From Bacillota bacterium (GTDB lineage Bacteria; Bacillota; Sulfobacillia; DUMF01): a stretch of 32,806 nt of DNA. Positions within the stretch are counted from its first letter, which is position 1; each line of letters opens with the position of its first letter. Where the stretch lies: contig DUMF01000017.1 in the NCBI GenBank assembly GCA_012840015.1, forward strand, positions 80,376-113,181. The letters are read 5' to 3'. A program made the position numbers and the translations under genes. The notes under the pieces were generated by a model. That model saw only the letters and a list, made by a program, of their open reading frames with translations, ran no database searches and was not told the DNA's origin. Shown one piece after another: positions 13,437 through 22,099 of the stretch.

Positions 13437-15289
13437 TGTCCTCTCTTGGCGATGGGTACTGTGAACCTAAAGGTGCTGCCCTTTCCAGATTCGCTTTCCA
13501 CCCATATGGAGCCGCCGTGGGCTTCGATAATCTCCTTACATATGGCAAGACCAAGGCCGGCTCCACCGGTTCTCCTGTTGGGTACTTGAGTGAACGGCTC
13601 AAAAATGGTCTCACGATATTCCTCAGGAATGCCAGGCCCCATGTCTATCACAGAGACCAGGACGCTCTGGAGGTCGTGGGTGGAAGCCCTGATCGTCACG
13701 CTGCCTCCCTGGGGACTGTAACGCAGTGCGTTGGTGAGAAGGTTCGTAAGCACCAGAGCGAGCTTGTCTGCGTCTGCCCACACCCTGGGGAGCGCGGGTT
13801 GCACTTCAATATTGATCGATACGCCAGCGGAACGCGCTTGAGGCTCGAAGGTGTGAGCCACAGCCGAAATTATCTGGCCGAGATCCTCCTCTGCGCGGTG
13901 CATTTCTATACGCCCAGACTCCAACCTGGAGAGGTTCAACAGGTCACTCACCGTTTTGTTCAGGCGGTCTGCATCTTCTCGTATTATGTTAAGAAGCTCC
14001 ACTTCCTTGGCGGGCCTGTCATTACTGGACCGCGCCAGCAATCCCGCTGCCATAGCTATGCCCGTAAGAGGGGTGCGGAACTCATGAGACACGATGCTGA
14101 CAAACTTGGAACGAGCCTCATCTATTTCCTTGAGTCGGGTGACCTCGTTGAAGAGAAGCATTGCTCCCTCCGCACGCCGATCAGGGCCGGTCAGCGGAGT
14201 GATCCTGACAAGGTAGTAACGCCTACGATCTGTTCCCCCGGAGGCTGGTACCGTAAACCACATCTCCTTAAACGTCGGCCCGCCGGGTTTCTCCATAAGT
14301 CCGCGAGCCTCCGCATAAAGGCGCTCGCTGTGAGTTAGCTCGAGAAGATGAATGCCCTCGACGGGCTTCTGACGCAACCCGAAGATCTCCTGGGCTGCTC
14401 TATTCATGGTGACGATCCTGAACTCGGTATCGACCACCACGAGCCCGTCCGACATTTCGCTCAGGAAAGTCTGGACCCTTCGCAGCTGAGCCTGAAGCCC
14501 CCCCATGATTCCAATTACTTCGGCGCGAAGAGCCTGAATCTCATCATTAACTGTTTCCTGCGGAGCCAGAGCTTCCACAGAGCCACCGAACTTCCTGACA
14601 GATTTCAACTCTTCGGTTAATCGCGCCACCGGGTTGAGCACCAAAGAAGTCATGTAGTACGAAAGCACCAACGCCATGGCGATGCTAATCACCGCAGCCA
14701 GGGAAAGGGCTTTCGCCGTGCCATTGGCCGTGTGCTCAAAATATTGCGAGCTGTGGAGCATGTTGTCCTGGTTGACTGACAGGAGCCTTCCACACAGCTG
14801 CCGTATGGCGGTGAACTTTGGGTAAAGCTGGTCAATGTATAACTGCGAAGGATATGCTCTGTCCAATTTGGTACCCCTGATTTGTTCATAACCGAGAAGG
14901 TATGCGTCGTATTGAGCGCGAATGGAGTCCAAGATAGTGGCTTCTTCAGGGATAGTTACGTTATCCCGTGCCCGACTGAACCACATAAGGAAATCTGCCT
15001 GGCTGGATCTGAATATGTCGGCGGCGATACTAGAGTTATCTATCAATGATAACAGAACCGCACTGTCCTGACGTTCTAGGGCAGCTACCATGTTATCGGC
15101 TGCAACTATGCTCCTGTAGTTTTCGGATATCATGCGGCTGACGGTATCCCGCAAAGAAATGATCCTCAGGATGCTCCAGGCCGCTATGGCTAACAAAAGG
15201 AGCACCAGGATCAGATATGAGTACCACATTCTTTGTCTAAGAGTGTGAGTCATCGCTAAGAGTAAACATCGGCTATAGTTTTTGCTCAA
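13433..15289 (-). CDS. Membrane sensor histidine kinase (HAMP-PAS-HisKA-HATPase)
   Basis: The protein has 618 residues from TTG 15289, with AGGGGA just upstream; ATG 15253 is an alternative without a ribosome site. TM1 lies at about 23-43. A helical extracytoplasmic domain follows (50-185, four-helix-bundle-like). TM2 lies at 193-215, then HAMP ([16 protein letters not shown]), PAS (275-385; [20 protein letters not shown]), HisKA with [11 protein letters not shown] (His402), and HATPase with [17 protein letters not shown] and GGAGLGLAI. It autophosphorylates and should pass phosphate to the two receiver proteins encoded next. It is the first gene of the trk operon. The signal is unknown; ionic, osmotic or redox stimuli are guesses. 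Confidence 0.93.
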   Translation of the reverse strand: MSKNYSRCLLLAMTHTLRQRMWYSYLILVLLLLAIAAWSILRIISLRDTVSRMISENYRSIVAADNMVAALERQDSAVLLSLIDNSSIAADIFRSSQADFLMWFSRARDNVTIPEEATILDSIRAQYDAYLLGYEQIRGTKLDRAYPSQLYIDQLYPKFTAIRQLCGRLLSVNQDNMLHSSQYFEHTANGTAKALSLAAVISIAMALVLSYYMTSLVLNPVARLTEELKSVRKFGGSVEALAPQETVNDEIQALRAEVIGIMGGLQAQLRRVQTFLSEMSDGLVVVDTEFRIVTMNRAAQEIFGLRQKPVEGIHLLELTHSERLYAEARGLMEKPGGPTFKEMWFTVPASGGTDRRRYYLVRITPLTGPDRRAEGAMLLFNEVTRLKEIDEARSKFVSIVSHEFRTPLTGIAMAAGLLARSSNDRPAKEVELLNIIREDADRLNKTVSDLLNLSRLESGRIEMHRAEEDLGQIISAVAHTFEPQARSAGVSINIEVQPALPRVWADADKLALVLTNLLTNALRYSPQGGSVTIRASTHDLQSVLVSVIDMGPGIPEEYRETIFEPFTQVPNRRTGGAGLGLAICKEIIEAHGGSIWVESESGKGSTFRFTVPIAKRGQ

Positions 15290-15960
15290 GTTCCCCTAGT
15301 TATCGGGAAGGCCCGCTAAAGGGGGCGCGGGGCACTTTTGACGCAAAATCTAGCGGTACCGCAGAGTGGGACGTTGCCGCTCACCAATGTACCTTTTTAC
15401 TGGCGAATGTAAAGATGCTGTAAAGGGGCGGTCTTGTTGTGGTATCCCATCGGGGTACCTGATAGGCCGCTTTTGGGGCGACGTGATCCTCGTGCGGTTG
15501 CTCGTAGCTTGTGCAGGAGCGCCGCGCGGGTAGCGCTGCCTGCCTGCGTGGCCTGGCACAACTGGATGCCATGGCTGAGTTTAAGAGGAGGCAAGAGGCC
15601 TGCGGCCTCCAGCGGTGCCCATCATGAGGTTGCATTTTCCCGCAGCGGCGGTAGTTTTCCCGTCGATAGGCGCCATGACATTGGTGCTATAAACTCCGAC
15701 CAGGCGAGTTTGCTGACGTTTGCCTCATCGTCTTCTTGCCTTTACTTCTGCGGGAATGTGGTGCGGGCTATTGCCGCAGAACCCTGAATTCCAAACGCGG
15801 CGTGAGCAGAACCGCTATAGATACGGAAGTGACTTGCCTGGGTGCTGTAACACCGACCAACTGGAGCCACCGCGGGCACGCCTTTCGTGCAGTTTCCTCC
15901 GTCTCGGAAGAACCCGGCGAGCGTCATTGCACGCCCACTTCTTTGACGCTCCGACCGGGG
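15290..15960. other. Gene-free stretch between the kinase and fluoride operons
   Basis: About 670 bases with no convincing coding region on either strand. Several open frames exist but have no ribosome site and look compositionally like shadows or decayed DNA. One plus-strand piece near 15440 reads GIPSGYLIGRFWG, faintly like the start of PlsY, but nothing extends it. The promoter of the kinase-trk operon should lie at the left end, and I could not fix its -35 and -10 boxes. Confidence 0.5.
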
Positions 15961-16325
15961 TTAGCTCTGCCGGAGTTCTGCCGTAGAAACGTGATGGGAT
16001 CGAGTGCTGTGGTACCACACTACGATCACCTCTTCGAGGGGTACAAGCCCATCGAGGATCATATCGTCAAGGTGGGGCAGGAATGCCTGAATACGATCTG
16101 GCCTGTCCACGATGCCCACCAGGACGGGAGGATCAGTGGGAAGGGCAAGGATCTTCGCAGTGTGCACGCGGCTGTTCGCACCGAAGCTCTCGACGCCGTG
16201 GAATACTGTCGGCTCATCCATGCCCGGCCAACGGGCTTCCTGCACAATGGCGTGGGCCAGGGAGATACCGTGCCAGGTATCACTTTGTAGATACTTAGCC
16301 GGTTGGCCGGGCCATAGATCCTCAT
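15961..16325 (-). pseudogene. DUF190-family gene with a frameshift, partner of crcB
   Basis: The start ATG 16325 has GGAGGA upstream and follows the crcB stop by one base. The first codons read MRIYGPANRLSIY; near 16280 the frame must shift by one base. The rest then reads SDTWHGISLAHAIVQEARWP, FHGVESFGANSRVHTAKILA, LVGIVDRPDRIQAFLP and GLVPLEEVIVVWYH. This is the DUF190 family (small PII-like proteins; G.GA.SR.HTAK.L signature), commonly found beside crcB. Apart from the single shift the protein is intact, so the cause is a recent mutation or a sequencing error. Confidence 0.82.
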
Positions 16326-16326
16326 G

Positions 16327-16803
16327 TCATGTTCCTCCTCCAGAAAGGATACCCCCAACCGTAATTCCCAAGAAAGCGCATGCCATTCCCCCGACAGTCG
16401 TCCCGGCTAAGTACAATGCCATTCTGAAAAACTCTCCCTCCCGTAGCATGACAACGGTCTCGAGGGAGAATGTAGAGAACGTAGTGAATGCACCCAGCAA
16501 GCCAATCGTAATGAATGCCTTCAGCTGAGGATGGATCGGAATGTTAAGGGCTACACCGTAGACTATTCCCAACCCGAGACTTCCAGACATGTTTATGAGT
16601 AGAGTACCCCATGGGAAGGATGATCCCATCGACTTGGCGAAGTACAAGGAGGCAAAGTACCTCAACACCGCGCCGATGGCTCCACCGATGCTTATTACCA
16701 GTATCATTACGGTCTCTTCTACGGTTTCAGTTCTGCCGAGGAATACCCTGCAAATACTGTCCTTCAACTTGAGAAGCAGTGTGTGAGCGGCAGTCACATC
16801 CAT
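16327..16803 (-). CDS. crcB: Fluoride exporter CrcB/FluC
   Basis: From ATG 16803 (GGGGAAGGG four bases upstream) the protein is 158 residues. The family core starts only at MILVISIGGAIGAVLRYF, where an internal ATG at 16707 would give a standard 126-residue protein. Four TM segments are visible, with the hallmarks GAxxRYF, PWGTLLINMSGSLGLG (N and G of the fluoride pore) and FTTFSTFSLE (Phe-box/Na+ site). It forms dual-topology dimers that export fluoride. A fluoride riboswitch lies upstream and a DUF190 gene downstream, all on one transcript. The 32-residue N-terminal extension is unusual and may not be translated. Confidence 0.93.
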   Translation of the reverse strand: MDVTAAHTLLLKLKDSICRVFLGRTETVEETVMILVISIGGAIGAVLRYFASLYFAKSMGSSFPWGTLLINMSGSLGLGIVYGVALNIPIHPQLKAFITIGLLGAFTTFSTFSLETVVMLREGEFFRMALYLAGTTVGGMACAFLGITVGGILSGGGT

Positions 16804-16910
16804 CAAACCCTTCCCCTCTTTTTAGACCAGTTATGTACTCCAAACGGGTACGCAAAGAAGATCCACCTTCAACCTCCCTTATAAACGGGACATTCGCCGA
16901 TATCACCAAC

Positions 16911-16978
16911 AAAAAGGCTCCTACGGATATCGTAGGAGCCATCATCTTCTAGAGAATTAAGGCGAGCCCCATCGCCTA
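16911..16978 (-). promoter_or_regulatory. Fluoride riboswitch (crcB motif) with intrinsic terminator
   Basis: Minus-strand RNA from about 16978 reads GGCGATGGGGCTCGCC, an A/U-rich link, then GATGATGGCTCCTACG. This matches the crcB-motif aptamer (GGCGAUG..GCCCGCC ... UGAUGGCCUCUAC). The 3' end runs into a terminator: GGCTCCTACG (16940-16931) pairs with CGTAGGAGCC (16925-16916) and is followed by TTTTTG. Fluoride binding should disrupt the terminator and switch crcB on. It lies 108 bases upstream of the crcB start. Confidence 0.92.
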
Positions 16979-16988
16979 TTTGTCCCTG

Positions 16989-17017
16989 ATTATCGTCTGG
17001 ACATGCAGGCCTTTCAA
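16989..17017 (-). promoter_or_regulatory. Sigma-70-type promoter of the fluoride operon
   Basis: On the minus strand TTGAAA (17017-17012) and GATAAT (16994-16989) are separated by exactly 17 bases. A start point 6-8 bases downstream falls just before the riboswitch aptamer. Confidence 0.75.
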
Positions 17018-17353
17018 CAGCTCTGAGGAGTCTTTCGTGTCTCCTACCCGGGGTCAGGTAGGCAACCTTGGAAACCTGCCTGTTTGGGCCGCATAGCACG
17101 ACAGTTCCGGTCAGATTCACAAATGCCGAGTAGGCAGATCAGGCCCCTCGAAATAGATCTAGCACAGGGAGGTATCGTGCGGTAGAAGTAGAACTCCCAT
17201 TTTAAAGGGAGTGTCTTGGGGCTTGTAGGGGGGCCTCGCCGGAGGCATGGGAGCCGGGGCACTTCATCCACTCGGAAAGTGGTGTTGGATGACCCGGCTG
17301 GGTGGTTCGAGCTGCTGTGCGAGGACTATTGGAAATGCTACGGGGGTGTTGAC
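17018..17353. other. Intergenic stretch between divergent crcB and PP-loop genes
   Basis: No convincing gene. A hairpin ACTCCC (17193-17198) / GGGAGT (17207-17212) with an 8-base loop lies here, and CCTACC/GGTAGG pair near 17043-17062. The frame of the PP-loop gene stays open back to 17216, but the translated extension (Gly/Arg-rich, then WFELLCEDYW) does not belong to the family. The promoter for the plus-strand genes was not identified. Confidence 0.45.
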
Positions 17354-18049
17354 GTGGATTGTTTTGTGTCCTGGAGCGGCGGCAAGGATTCGTGCCTGGC
17401 GTACTGGAAAGCGCGGCAAGAAGGGCTTGCGGTCCGGTATGCACTGACAATGCACGACCGCGGCGTTACCGCAGCTCACGGTCTTCCCCTTCGTGTTGTG
17501 GAGAAGCAGGTTAAGTCGCTCGGGTTGGAACTGGTGGCGGTTGACTCCGGGTGGGACGATTATGAGGACAACTTTAAGAAGGCCGTATCGGGATTGGCGA
17601 ACCGCGGTGTCGTAAGGGGGGTATTCGGGGATATCGACTTGGAAGAACATAGGCGGTGGGTAGAGCGCGTGTGCGAGGAGGCAGGAGTGGCCGCCGAACT
17701 CCCCCTGTGGGGTGCTGCTCAGGAGGATCTGTTAATGGAGTGGGTGGAAGGCGGGTTCCGAGCGGTGATCACCGCCGTAAACAGCGCCGTCCTCGACCTC
17801 CGCTGGCTCGGCAGGCCGCTCGACCGAAATACAGTAGAGGAGCTCATCGTGCTTGCCAAACGTCAGGGGTTTTCGCCCAGCGGCGAGGCGGGAGAGTATC
17901 ATACGCTAGTGTTGGGCGGCCCTCCGTTCCAGACCAACCTAGCTGTGGAACGAGCGACCCCCTGCTATGCGAGCGGCTACTGGAAACTTGAGGTCTCAGA
18001 TGTTTCTTCCTGGCCGAAAGAGGCCGGATCAGTGGAAAGCGTGTTGTGA
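17354..18049 (+). CDS. PP-loop ATPase of the diphthine-ammonia ligase (Dph6/DUF71) family
   Basis: Started at GTG 17354 (GGGGGTG eight bases upstream) the protein has 231 residues, normal for COG2102. It begins VDCFVSWSGGKDSCLAYWKA with the SGGKDS pyrophosphatase loop. GVVRGVFGDIDLEEHRRWVE and ELPLWG follow, and GFSPSGEAGEYHTLVLGGP near the end is the family's GE.GE.HT signature. Archaeal and eukaryotic relatives amidate diphthine on EF-2; bacteria lack diphthamide, so this enzyme should activate and amidate another substrate. It overlaps the next small gene by 4 bases (GTGA). Function in bacteria is unsettled. Confidence 0.88.
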   Translation: MDCFVSWSGGKDSCLAYWKARQEGLAVRYALTMHDRGVTAAHGLPLRVVEKQVKSLGLELVAVDSGWDDYEDNFKKAVSGLANRGVVRGVFGDIDLEEHRRWVERVCEEAGVAAELPLWGAAQEDLLMEWVEGGFRAVITAVNSAVLDLRWLGRPLDRNTVEELIVLAKRQGFSPSGEAGEYHTLVLGGPPFQTNLAVERATPCYASGYWKLEVSDVSSWPKEAGSVESVL

Positions 18050-18357
18050 ACCTCTCTCTTAGCAGGGATGAGAAGGCTGAGATGAGCTTGCGGCGTGCTG
18101 CGCCAGAGAACGCACCCGCGTGGAAGCAGGTGACGTGTACCGGTACTCTGAATGAGGCGGTTGAAGCATTGGCCGAGCCCAGGAAAGGCTATCCCTGGGA
18201 TGACATTCTGGTTGAGGTTTGTGAGGCTGGGAAAAGGCTCAGACATCTCGGCTACACTGGCTACTTTTCATGTATGGCGCTGGCACTGGGACTAGTCGAG
18301 AGGCTCCGCGTGTATGGCTGCTTCGTGGTCAGACCCCGGTCGAGAACTGCTAGATAA
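18046..18357 (+). CDS. Small hypothetical protein coupled to the PP-loop ATPase
   Basis: The protein has up to 103 residues from GTG 18046, overlapping the previous stop (GTGA). ATG 18082 is an alternative with weak upstream purines. It contains three Cys residues and moderately hydrophobic helices (LNEAVEALAEP, ILVEVCEAGKRLRHLGYTGY, CMALALGLVERLRVYGCFVV). I do not recognise a family. The 4-base coupling suggests that it works with the ATPase, or that the pair is simply co-transcribed. The C-terminal end is Arg-rich. Confidence 0.55.
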   Translation: MNLSLSRDEKAEMSLRRAAPENAPAWKQVTCTGTLNEAVEALAEPRKGYPWDDILVEVCEAGKRLRHLGYTGYFSCMALALGLVERLRVYGCFVVRPRSRTAR

Positions 18358-18427
18358 CCCCGTGATGCAGGAGGCCCACCTAGAAACAGGAGGTGCCTGG
18401 TGACACCAACTTCAGCGCCTGCCGCCG

Positions 18428-20143
18428 TTACTCTGTCTCGAGTAGCTCCTTGAGCCCTCTCAAACGTATACTGAGTCCGTAGTCGGGTGAGGGTGCCCAT
18501 TTACCGCCCAGGTCTTCGACGTAACGGGCTGTTCCATACAGCTTGGGGAAATGCCTCGGGTCAGGGGTGTGGGCTAAGGGGTATCCGGGTGCTCCCGCAT
18601 ACAGTGCCAAGTGATCCACGTGGGCCTTTACTCCGGTAGCCCAATCAGGGAAGCGTTGATGAGCTTCGGGGTCTTCATTTGACCCTCCTGCGGAGGTTTT
18701 CAAGCCGCACGGGTTGTGAAAGGACTCCCATACCACCCCTGTGAACCTGCCGAAGTTTGTTTCCTTGGCTGCCTGGCAGAAAGCTACCTCTGGTCTAATG
18801 CCGACTTTCTGACAGTATTCCCAGTACAAAGGCGCCAAAGAAATGAATGTCGCTGTAGCGTTATGCGAAGCTGCCCATTTCTGGGCCTGTTCTACTGTCG
18901 CCCGCGGTTTCCCCGTGATGGGCGTTTTGACTATGACAGCGAGTGCTTTGTCGGCTGCTCCATCGTTAGCTCCAGTGAGTGTAGCCCCATCGATGTAAAG
19001 TCCGGGAGAATACGCAGTGCCTGAAATCGAAGGAGACCAGAGTTCTAGGGCATCGGTACAAGCTGCGTCTCGCATCATTGAAGCGAGCGCCCCTCTGGTC
19101 ACGTTATGTGAATACGCAAACACGACAAAACCGTCCGCAGTTACACCTACCGCTGCTCTCGGTAGTTGAGGCGTCGCTACATCTGTGACGATTTGCCCCG
19201 CCGAGAGGATAATGCTGTACGCCGACAAATCGAGAGTTGCTGCCTTAAGCTTGTCCAAGAGAGGGTTAGAACTCAGCACAGGTGCCGCCTTCGCTGAAGA
19301 AGTGCCGCTCGCCGTACCGGCCATCGCGCTCCCTGGAGTGATTGCGGAGACTGTTACTCCTGGTGTCCTACAGTAAGCGGTCGGTAACACCCTCAGATCC
19401 GTGTCGGGCCTATTCAGATTCATTCGTACTATGAGCAGGTCGGTCGCTTCACTTTGCCCTTCTCGAGACCCATAACGGTGCCGTTCGGACCAAACCATCG
19501 GCCTAAGATCGGGCCGCAAAAGACGCATGATAGTGGCGCACGCTTCCGCTCTGGTAGTGCTGCCTTTCGGCCGGAATGTTCCGTCGGGATAGCCGTCCAT
19601 CAAGCCGTGGCCCAGGGTAACTGCCGCACTCGCCATGTCGTTCTTGTCCCCCAGGTCGGAGAAAGTTATCAGCCGACCAGTTTTGGAAAGTTCCGCTTCT
19701 AAACCGGCTGCCCGCACGAGCAAAGAAGCCATTTCGGAACGAGGGATCGGCTTGGCCGGATCGAGCTTGTACCCGTACTCGACTGGCCTGAGCATTCCCA
19801 CGCTGACTGCGGTAGATATATAGGGATATGACCATCGAGACTTATCCACGTCGTTGAAGGTTGGGACATTCGCTGAACCCGCGGAAACCGAAAGCCCTTT
19901 TGCCCTAACCAAGACGGTGATAAATTCTTCTCTAGAGATCGTCCTGTCTGGTCTGAAAGAGCCGTCTTCGTATCCGTCGATGAACCCCTTTTCAGCCATA
20001 AATTGCAGGAAGTCTGCCGCCCAGTGGCCTGCCACATCAGCGAATTGCGGAGCCGCGCAAGGTGCGGGAGACTTCGGCGCGAGTATAACGATGCACGAGA
20101 CTATCGTAAAGACCGCGATCGCCAGCTTATGGGTATTACGCAC
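18428..20143 (-). CDS. S-layer-homology wall protein with C-terminal glucosaminidase-like domain
   Basis: Started at GTG 20143 (GGGAGGGG eight bases upstream) the protein has 571 residues. The frame runs further upstream, but those residues precede the signal peptide (KLAIAVFTIVSCIVILAPKS). Three SLH domains follow: FADVAGHWAADFL, FNDVDKSRWSYPYI and FSDLGDKNDMASAAV, with FRPDRTISREE and FRPKGSTTRAE motifs, anchoring it to wall polysaccharide. A middle region (AAVGVTADGFVVFAYS, then a Cys-Thr-Asp stretch) resembles the NAGPA/phosphodiester glycosidase fold. The C-terminus (FCQAAKETNFGRFTGVV, NPCGLK, FPDWATGVKAHVDHLALYAG) is like GH73 glucosaminidases, with the Glu of AKETNFG as likely catalytic acid. 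It should trim or remodel peptidoglycan. Confidence 0.85.
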   Translation of the reverse strand: MRNTHKLAIAVFTIVSCIVILAPKSPAPCAAPQFADVAGHWAADFLQFMAEKGFIDGYEDGSFRPDRTISREEFITVLVRAKGLSVSAGSANVPTFNDVDKSRWSYPYISTAVSVGMLRPVEYGYKLDPAKPIPRSEMASLLVRAAGLEAELSKTGRLITFSDLGDKNDMASAAVTLGHGLMDGYPDGTFRPKGSTTRAEACATIMRLLRPDLRPMVWSERHRYGSREGQSEATDLLIVRMNLNRPDTDLRVLPTAYCRTPGVTVSAITPGSAMAGTASGTSSAKAAPVLSSNPLLDKLKAATLDLSAYSIILSAGQIVTDVATPQLPRAAVGVTADGFVVFAYSHNVTRGALASMMRDAACTDALELWSPSISGTAYSPGLYIDGATLTGANDGAADKALAVIVKTPITGKPRATVEQAQKWAASHNATATFISLAPLYWEYCQKVGIRPEVAFCQAAKETNFGRFTGVVWESFHNPCGLKTSAGGSNEDPEAHQRFPDWATGVKAHVDHLALYAGAPGYPLAHTPDPRHFPKLYGTARYVEDLGGKWAPSPDYGLSIRLRGLKELLETE

Positions 20144-20330
20144 TGGGAGCCCCTCCCTGTGCTGCCCGATAGTACTGCCGATGGAATGCAGCCGCATACA
20201 TGGTACCACATCCTCCCTTTTCCGGATTGTAAAGAAGATGCTACATCGAACGGGTGTGTTAGACCTTTCAGAAATTTGAAGTTTCGAAGAAGGAGTTCGG
20301 CCTTAAGCGTAGAAATTACCTTCTAGCGCA

Positions 20331-20342
20331 GTGATATATCAC
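20331..20342. promoter_or_regulatory. Palindromic operator upstream of the GntR gene
   Basis: GTGATATATCAC is a perfect 12-base palindrome ending 27 bases before the GntR start. Position and symmetry suit an autoregulatory site for the dimeric FCD regulator. It also lies about 190 bases upstream of the divergent wall-protein gene. Confidence 0.5.
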
Positions 20343-20369
20343 AATGTACGGAGGAGTGAGGTGGTTTAA

Positions 20370-21011
20370 GTGGATCTCAGCCTCCGGGATCGGGCTTATC
20401 AGCTCATAAAGAGATCGATCGTCCAAAACCAGATTGAGCCTGGTGACGTGATTTCCGTAAGCGATCTTATGAGTCGTTTCAAGTTGGGTAGGACGCCGGT
20501 GCGCGAAGCGCTGCTCAAGCTGCACGACGAAGGTGTTGTGCACATAATCCCTAGAAAAGGCATAGTCGTTCCGGGTATCAGCAGCCATCGGATAAGGGAC
20601 CTTATGGAGCTCCGGATGGCACTGGAGACGTTCGCCGTGGAGAAAATCTGTTCTATGCGGGACCGACCGGAGATCGGACGGCTTCACGAGAAGCTTGGAC
20701 AAATCCTTCTGGTGCAACGGGAGGCGCTGGATAGACACGACGAGGATTTGTTCACTTCGAAGGACGAGGAGATGCACATAGCCGTCATCGAAGCGAGCGG
20801 GAATATAGAGTTTATCAATACAATCGACAGGATCCGGCAGGAAGTGCTTCGGGCCGGGTTTACGGGTTTCGCGGTTTCGGTGGACCAAGAAGAAGCGTTC
20901 CGCGAACACGAGGCAATAGTGAAGGCAATTCGTGATGGAGATACAACAAAAGCTAGAGATAGCGTGAGGATACATTTGACGCGAAACAAAAGATTGGTGT
21001 TAGCGTGCTAG
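20370..21011 (+). CDS. GntR-family regulator, FCD subfamily
   Basis: The protein has 213 residues and starts at GTG 20370 (GGAGGAGTGAGG upstream). The N-terminal winged helix reads LRDRAYQLIKRSIVQNQIEP, then GRTPVREALLKLHDEGVV and IPRKGIVV (about 5-70). The C-terminal all-helical FCD ligand domain carries LMELRMALETFAVEKI, a metal/ligand motif EMHIAVIEASGN, FREHEAIVKAI and IHLTRN, with three His. FCD regulators bind carboxylic acids such as lactate, gluconate or amino-acid-derived acids. It abuts the dehydrogenase gene and heads the livK-F cluster, so it is the probable local repressor. Confidence 0.92.
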   Translation: MDLSLRDRAYQLIKRSIVQNQIEPGDVISVSDLMSRFKLGRTPVREALLKLHDEGVVHIIPRKGIVVPGISSHRIRDLMELRMALETFAVEKICSMRDRPEIGRLHEKLGQILLVQREALDRHDEDLFTSKDEEMHIAVIEASGNIEFINTIDRIRQEVLRAGFTGFAVSVDQEEAFREHEAIVKAIRDGDTTKARDSVRIHLTRNKRLVLAC

Positions 21012-21031
21012 CAAAGAAGGGAGTTGGTAGC

Positions 21032-22000
21032 TTGAAAAAGATCTTCGCAACATCCAGCGAGTTCGGGATCCACTCGCAAAAATTGATAGACGATTTTCTC
21101 GGACCGCTGGGTATAAGCCTGGTCAGATACGAGCATCGTGGGCCCATGAGCGAGGAAGACCTTCTCAAAATCTCTCCAGAATATGAGGCCATTGCGGCCT
21201 ATTCCATGGATGCCATAACGGAGAAGGTGTTGGATCACTTTCCGAAACTGAAGATCGTGGCGCGTCATGGGATCGGTTTCGACACAGTGGATATAAAAGC
21301 GGCAGCTAGAAGGGGCATATTCGTTACCAATACTCACGAAGGGGCATTCGAGGAGAGAGCAGTGTCCGATCTCACAATGGGGCTTCTGCTCGCTCTTGCC
21401 AGGAGAATCATCGATCTCTCTGCTTCGACAAAGGCTGGAAACTGGGAACGACCGTTGACCGCAGACCTATGGGGCAGCACTCTGGGCGTTATAGGCCTCG
21501 GGCGGATAGGGAAGATGACTGCTTTGAAGGCCAAGGCATTTGGAATGAATGTGATAGCTTACGATATTTTTCAAGACGAGGAATTCGCTTCAGCACACGA
21601 AATAACGTATGTTTCGCTGGACGAGCTGCTGAGAAGGTCTGACTTTGTAACCCTTCACTGCCCGCTTACTGAGGAGAATAAGGGGCTTATCGGTGAAAGA
21701 GAACTATCTCTCATGAAACCGGGTGCCTTCCTGATCAACTGTGCCCGTGGAGCGCTGGTTGACGAAAACGCGCTCTATGAGGCTCTAAAAAGCGGCAAGC
21801 TGGGGGGAGCCGGGCTCGACGTATACTCCAAGGAGCCTCCTAAATCGAACAAGCTGTTAGAACTACCCAATGTAATTGCAATGCCTCACGTCGGCGCATA
21901 CACCCATAAAACGATGAATGCAATGGACATGCTCGTGGTGAAGTCGTGCGCTGACGCTTTGCGCGGGCTACGGCCTGCTAACGTAGTCAACGGCCTCTGA
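21032..22000 (+). CDS. D-isomer-specific 2-hydroxyacid dehydrogenase
   Basis: Started at TTG 21032 (AAGGGAG eight bases upstream) the protein has 322 residues; GTG 21005 would overlap the regulator. The NAD-binding motif GLGRIG lies at 155-160. The catalytic set is complete: Arg239 in NCARGALVDE, Glu268 in DVYSKEPP and His286 in MPHVGAYT. The enzyme interconverts a 2-keto acid and a D-2-hydroxy acid. It is of the short phosphoglycerate/glycerate/hydroxypyruvate dehydrogenase type, without an ACT domain. Placement between an FCD regulator and a Liv-type transporter suggests catabolism of an imported hydroxy or keto acid. The substrate cannot be read from sequence. Confidence 0.92.
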   Translation: MKKIFATSSEFGIHSQKLIDDFLGPLGISLVRYEHRGPMSEEDLLKISPEYEAIAAYSMDAITEKVLDHFPKLKIVARHGIGFDTVDIKAAARRGIFVTNTHEGAFEERAVSDLTMGLLLALARRIIDLSASTKAGNWERPLTADLWGSTLGVIGLGRIGKMTALKAKAFGMNVIAYDIFQDEEFASAHEITYVSLDELLRRSDFVTLHCPLTEENKGLIGERELSLMKPGAFLINCARGALVDENALYEALKSGKLGGAGLDVYSKEPPKSNKLLELPNVIAMPHVGAYTHKTMNAMDMLVVKSCADALRGLRPANVVNGL

Positions 22001-22099
22001 TCGTCACTCTTATGTGGGGGTGATACCGGAGAAAAGGCGAGCTCAAAGGAAATTCAACGTAAATTACCGGCACATTAGAGCTATTAAGGGGGGACATTG

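Noticed and set aside
15420-15500. PlsY-like start (GIPSGYLIGRFWG)
   Set aside because: Only about a dozen residues match, with no continuation in any frame, no start and no ribosome site.
16869-17120. 83-residue minus-strand open frame
   Set aside because: It overlaps the fluoride riboswitch, its terminator and its promoter, and has no recognisable product.
17216-17353. N-terminal extension of the PP-loop ATPase from TTG 17216
   Set aside because: The extension is unlike the family, and GTG 17354 has a good ribosome site exactly at the family start.
20144-20209. Upstream extension of the SLH protein
   Set aside because: It would place 22 residues in front of the signal peptide, and GTG 20143 has GGGAGGGG at proper distance.
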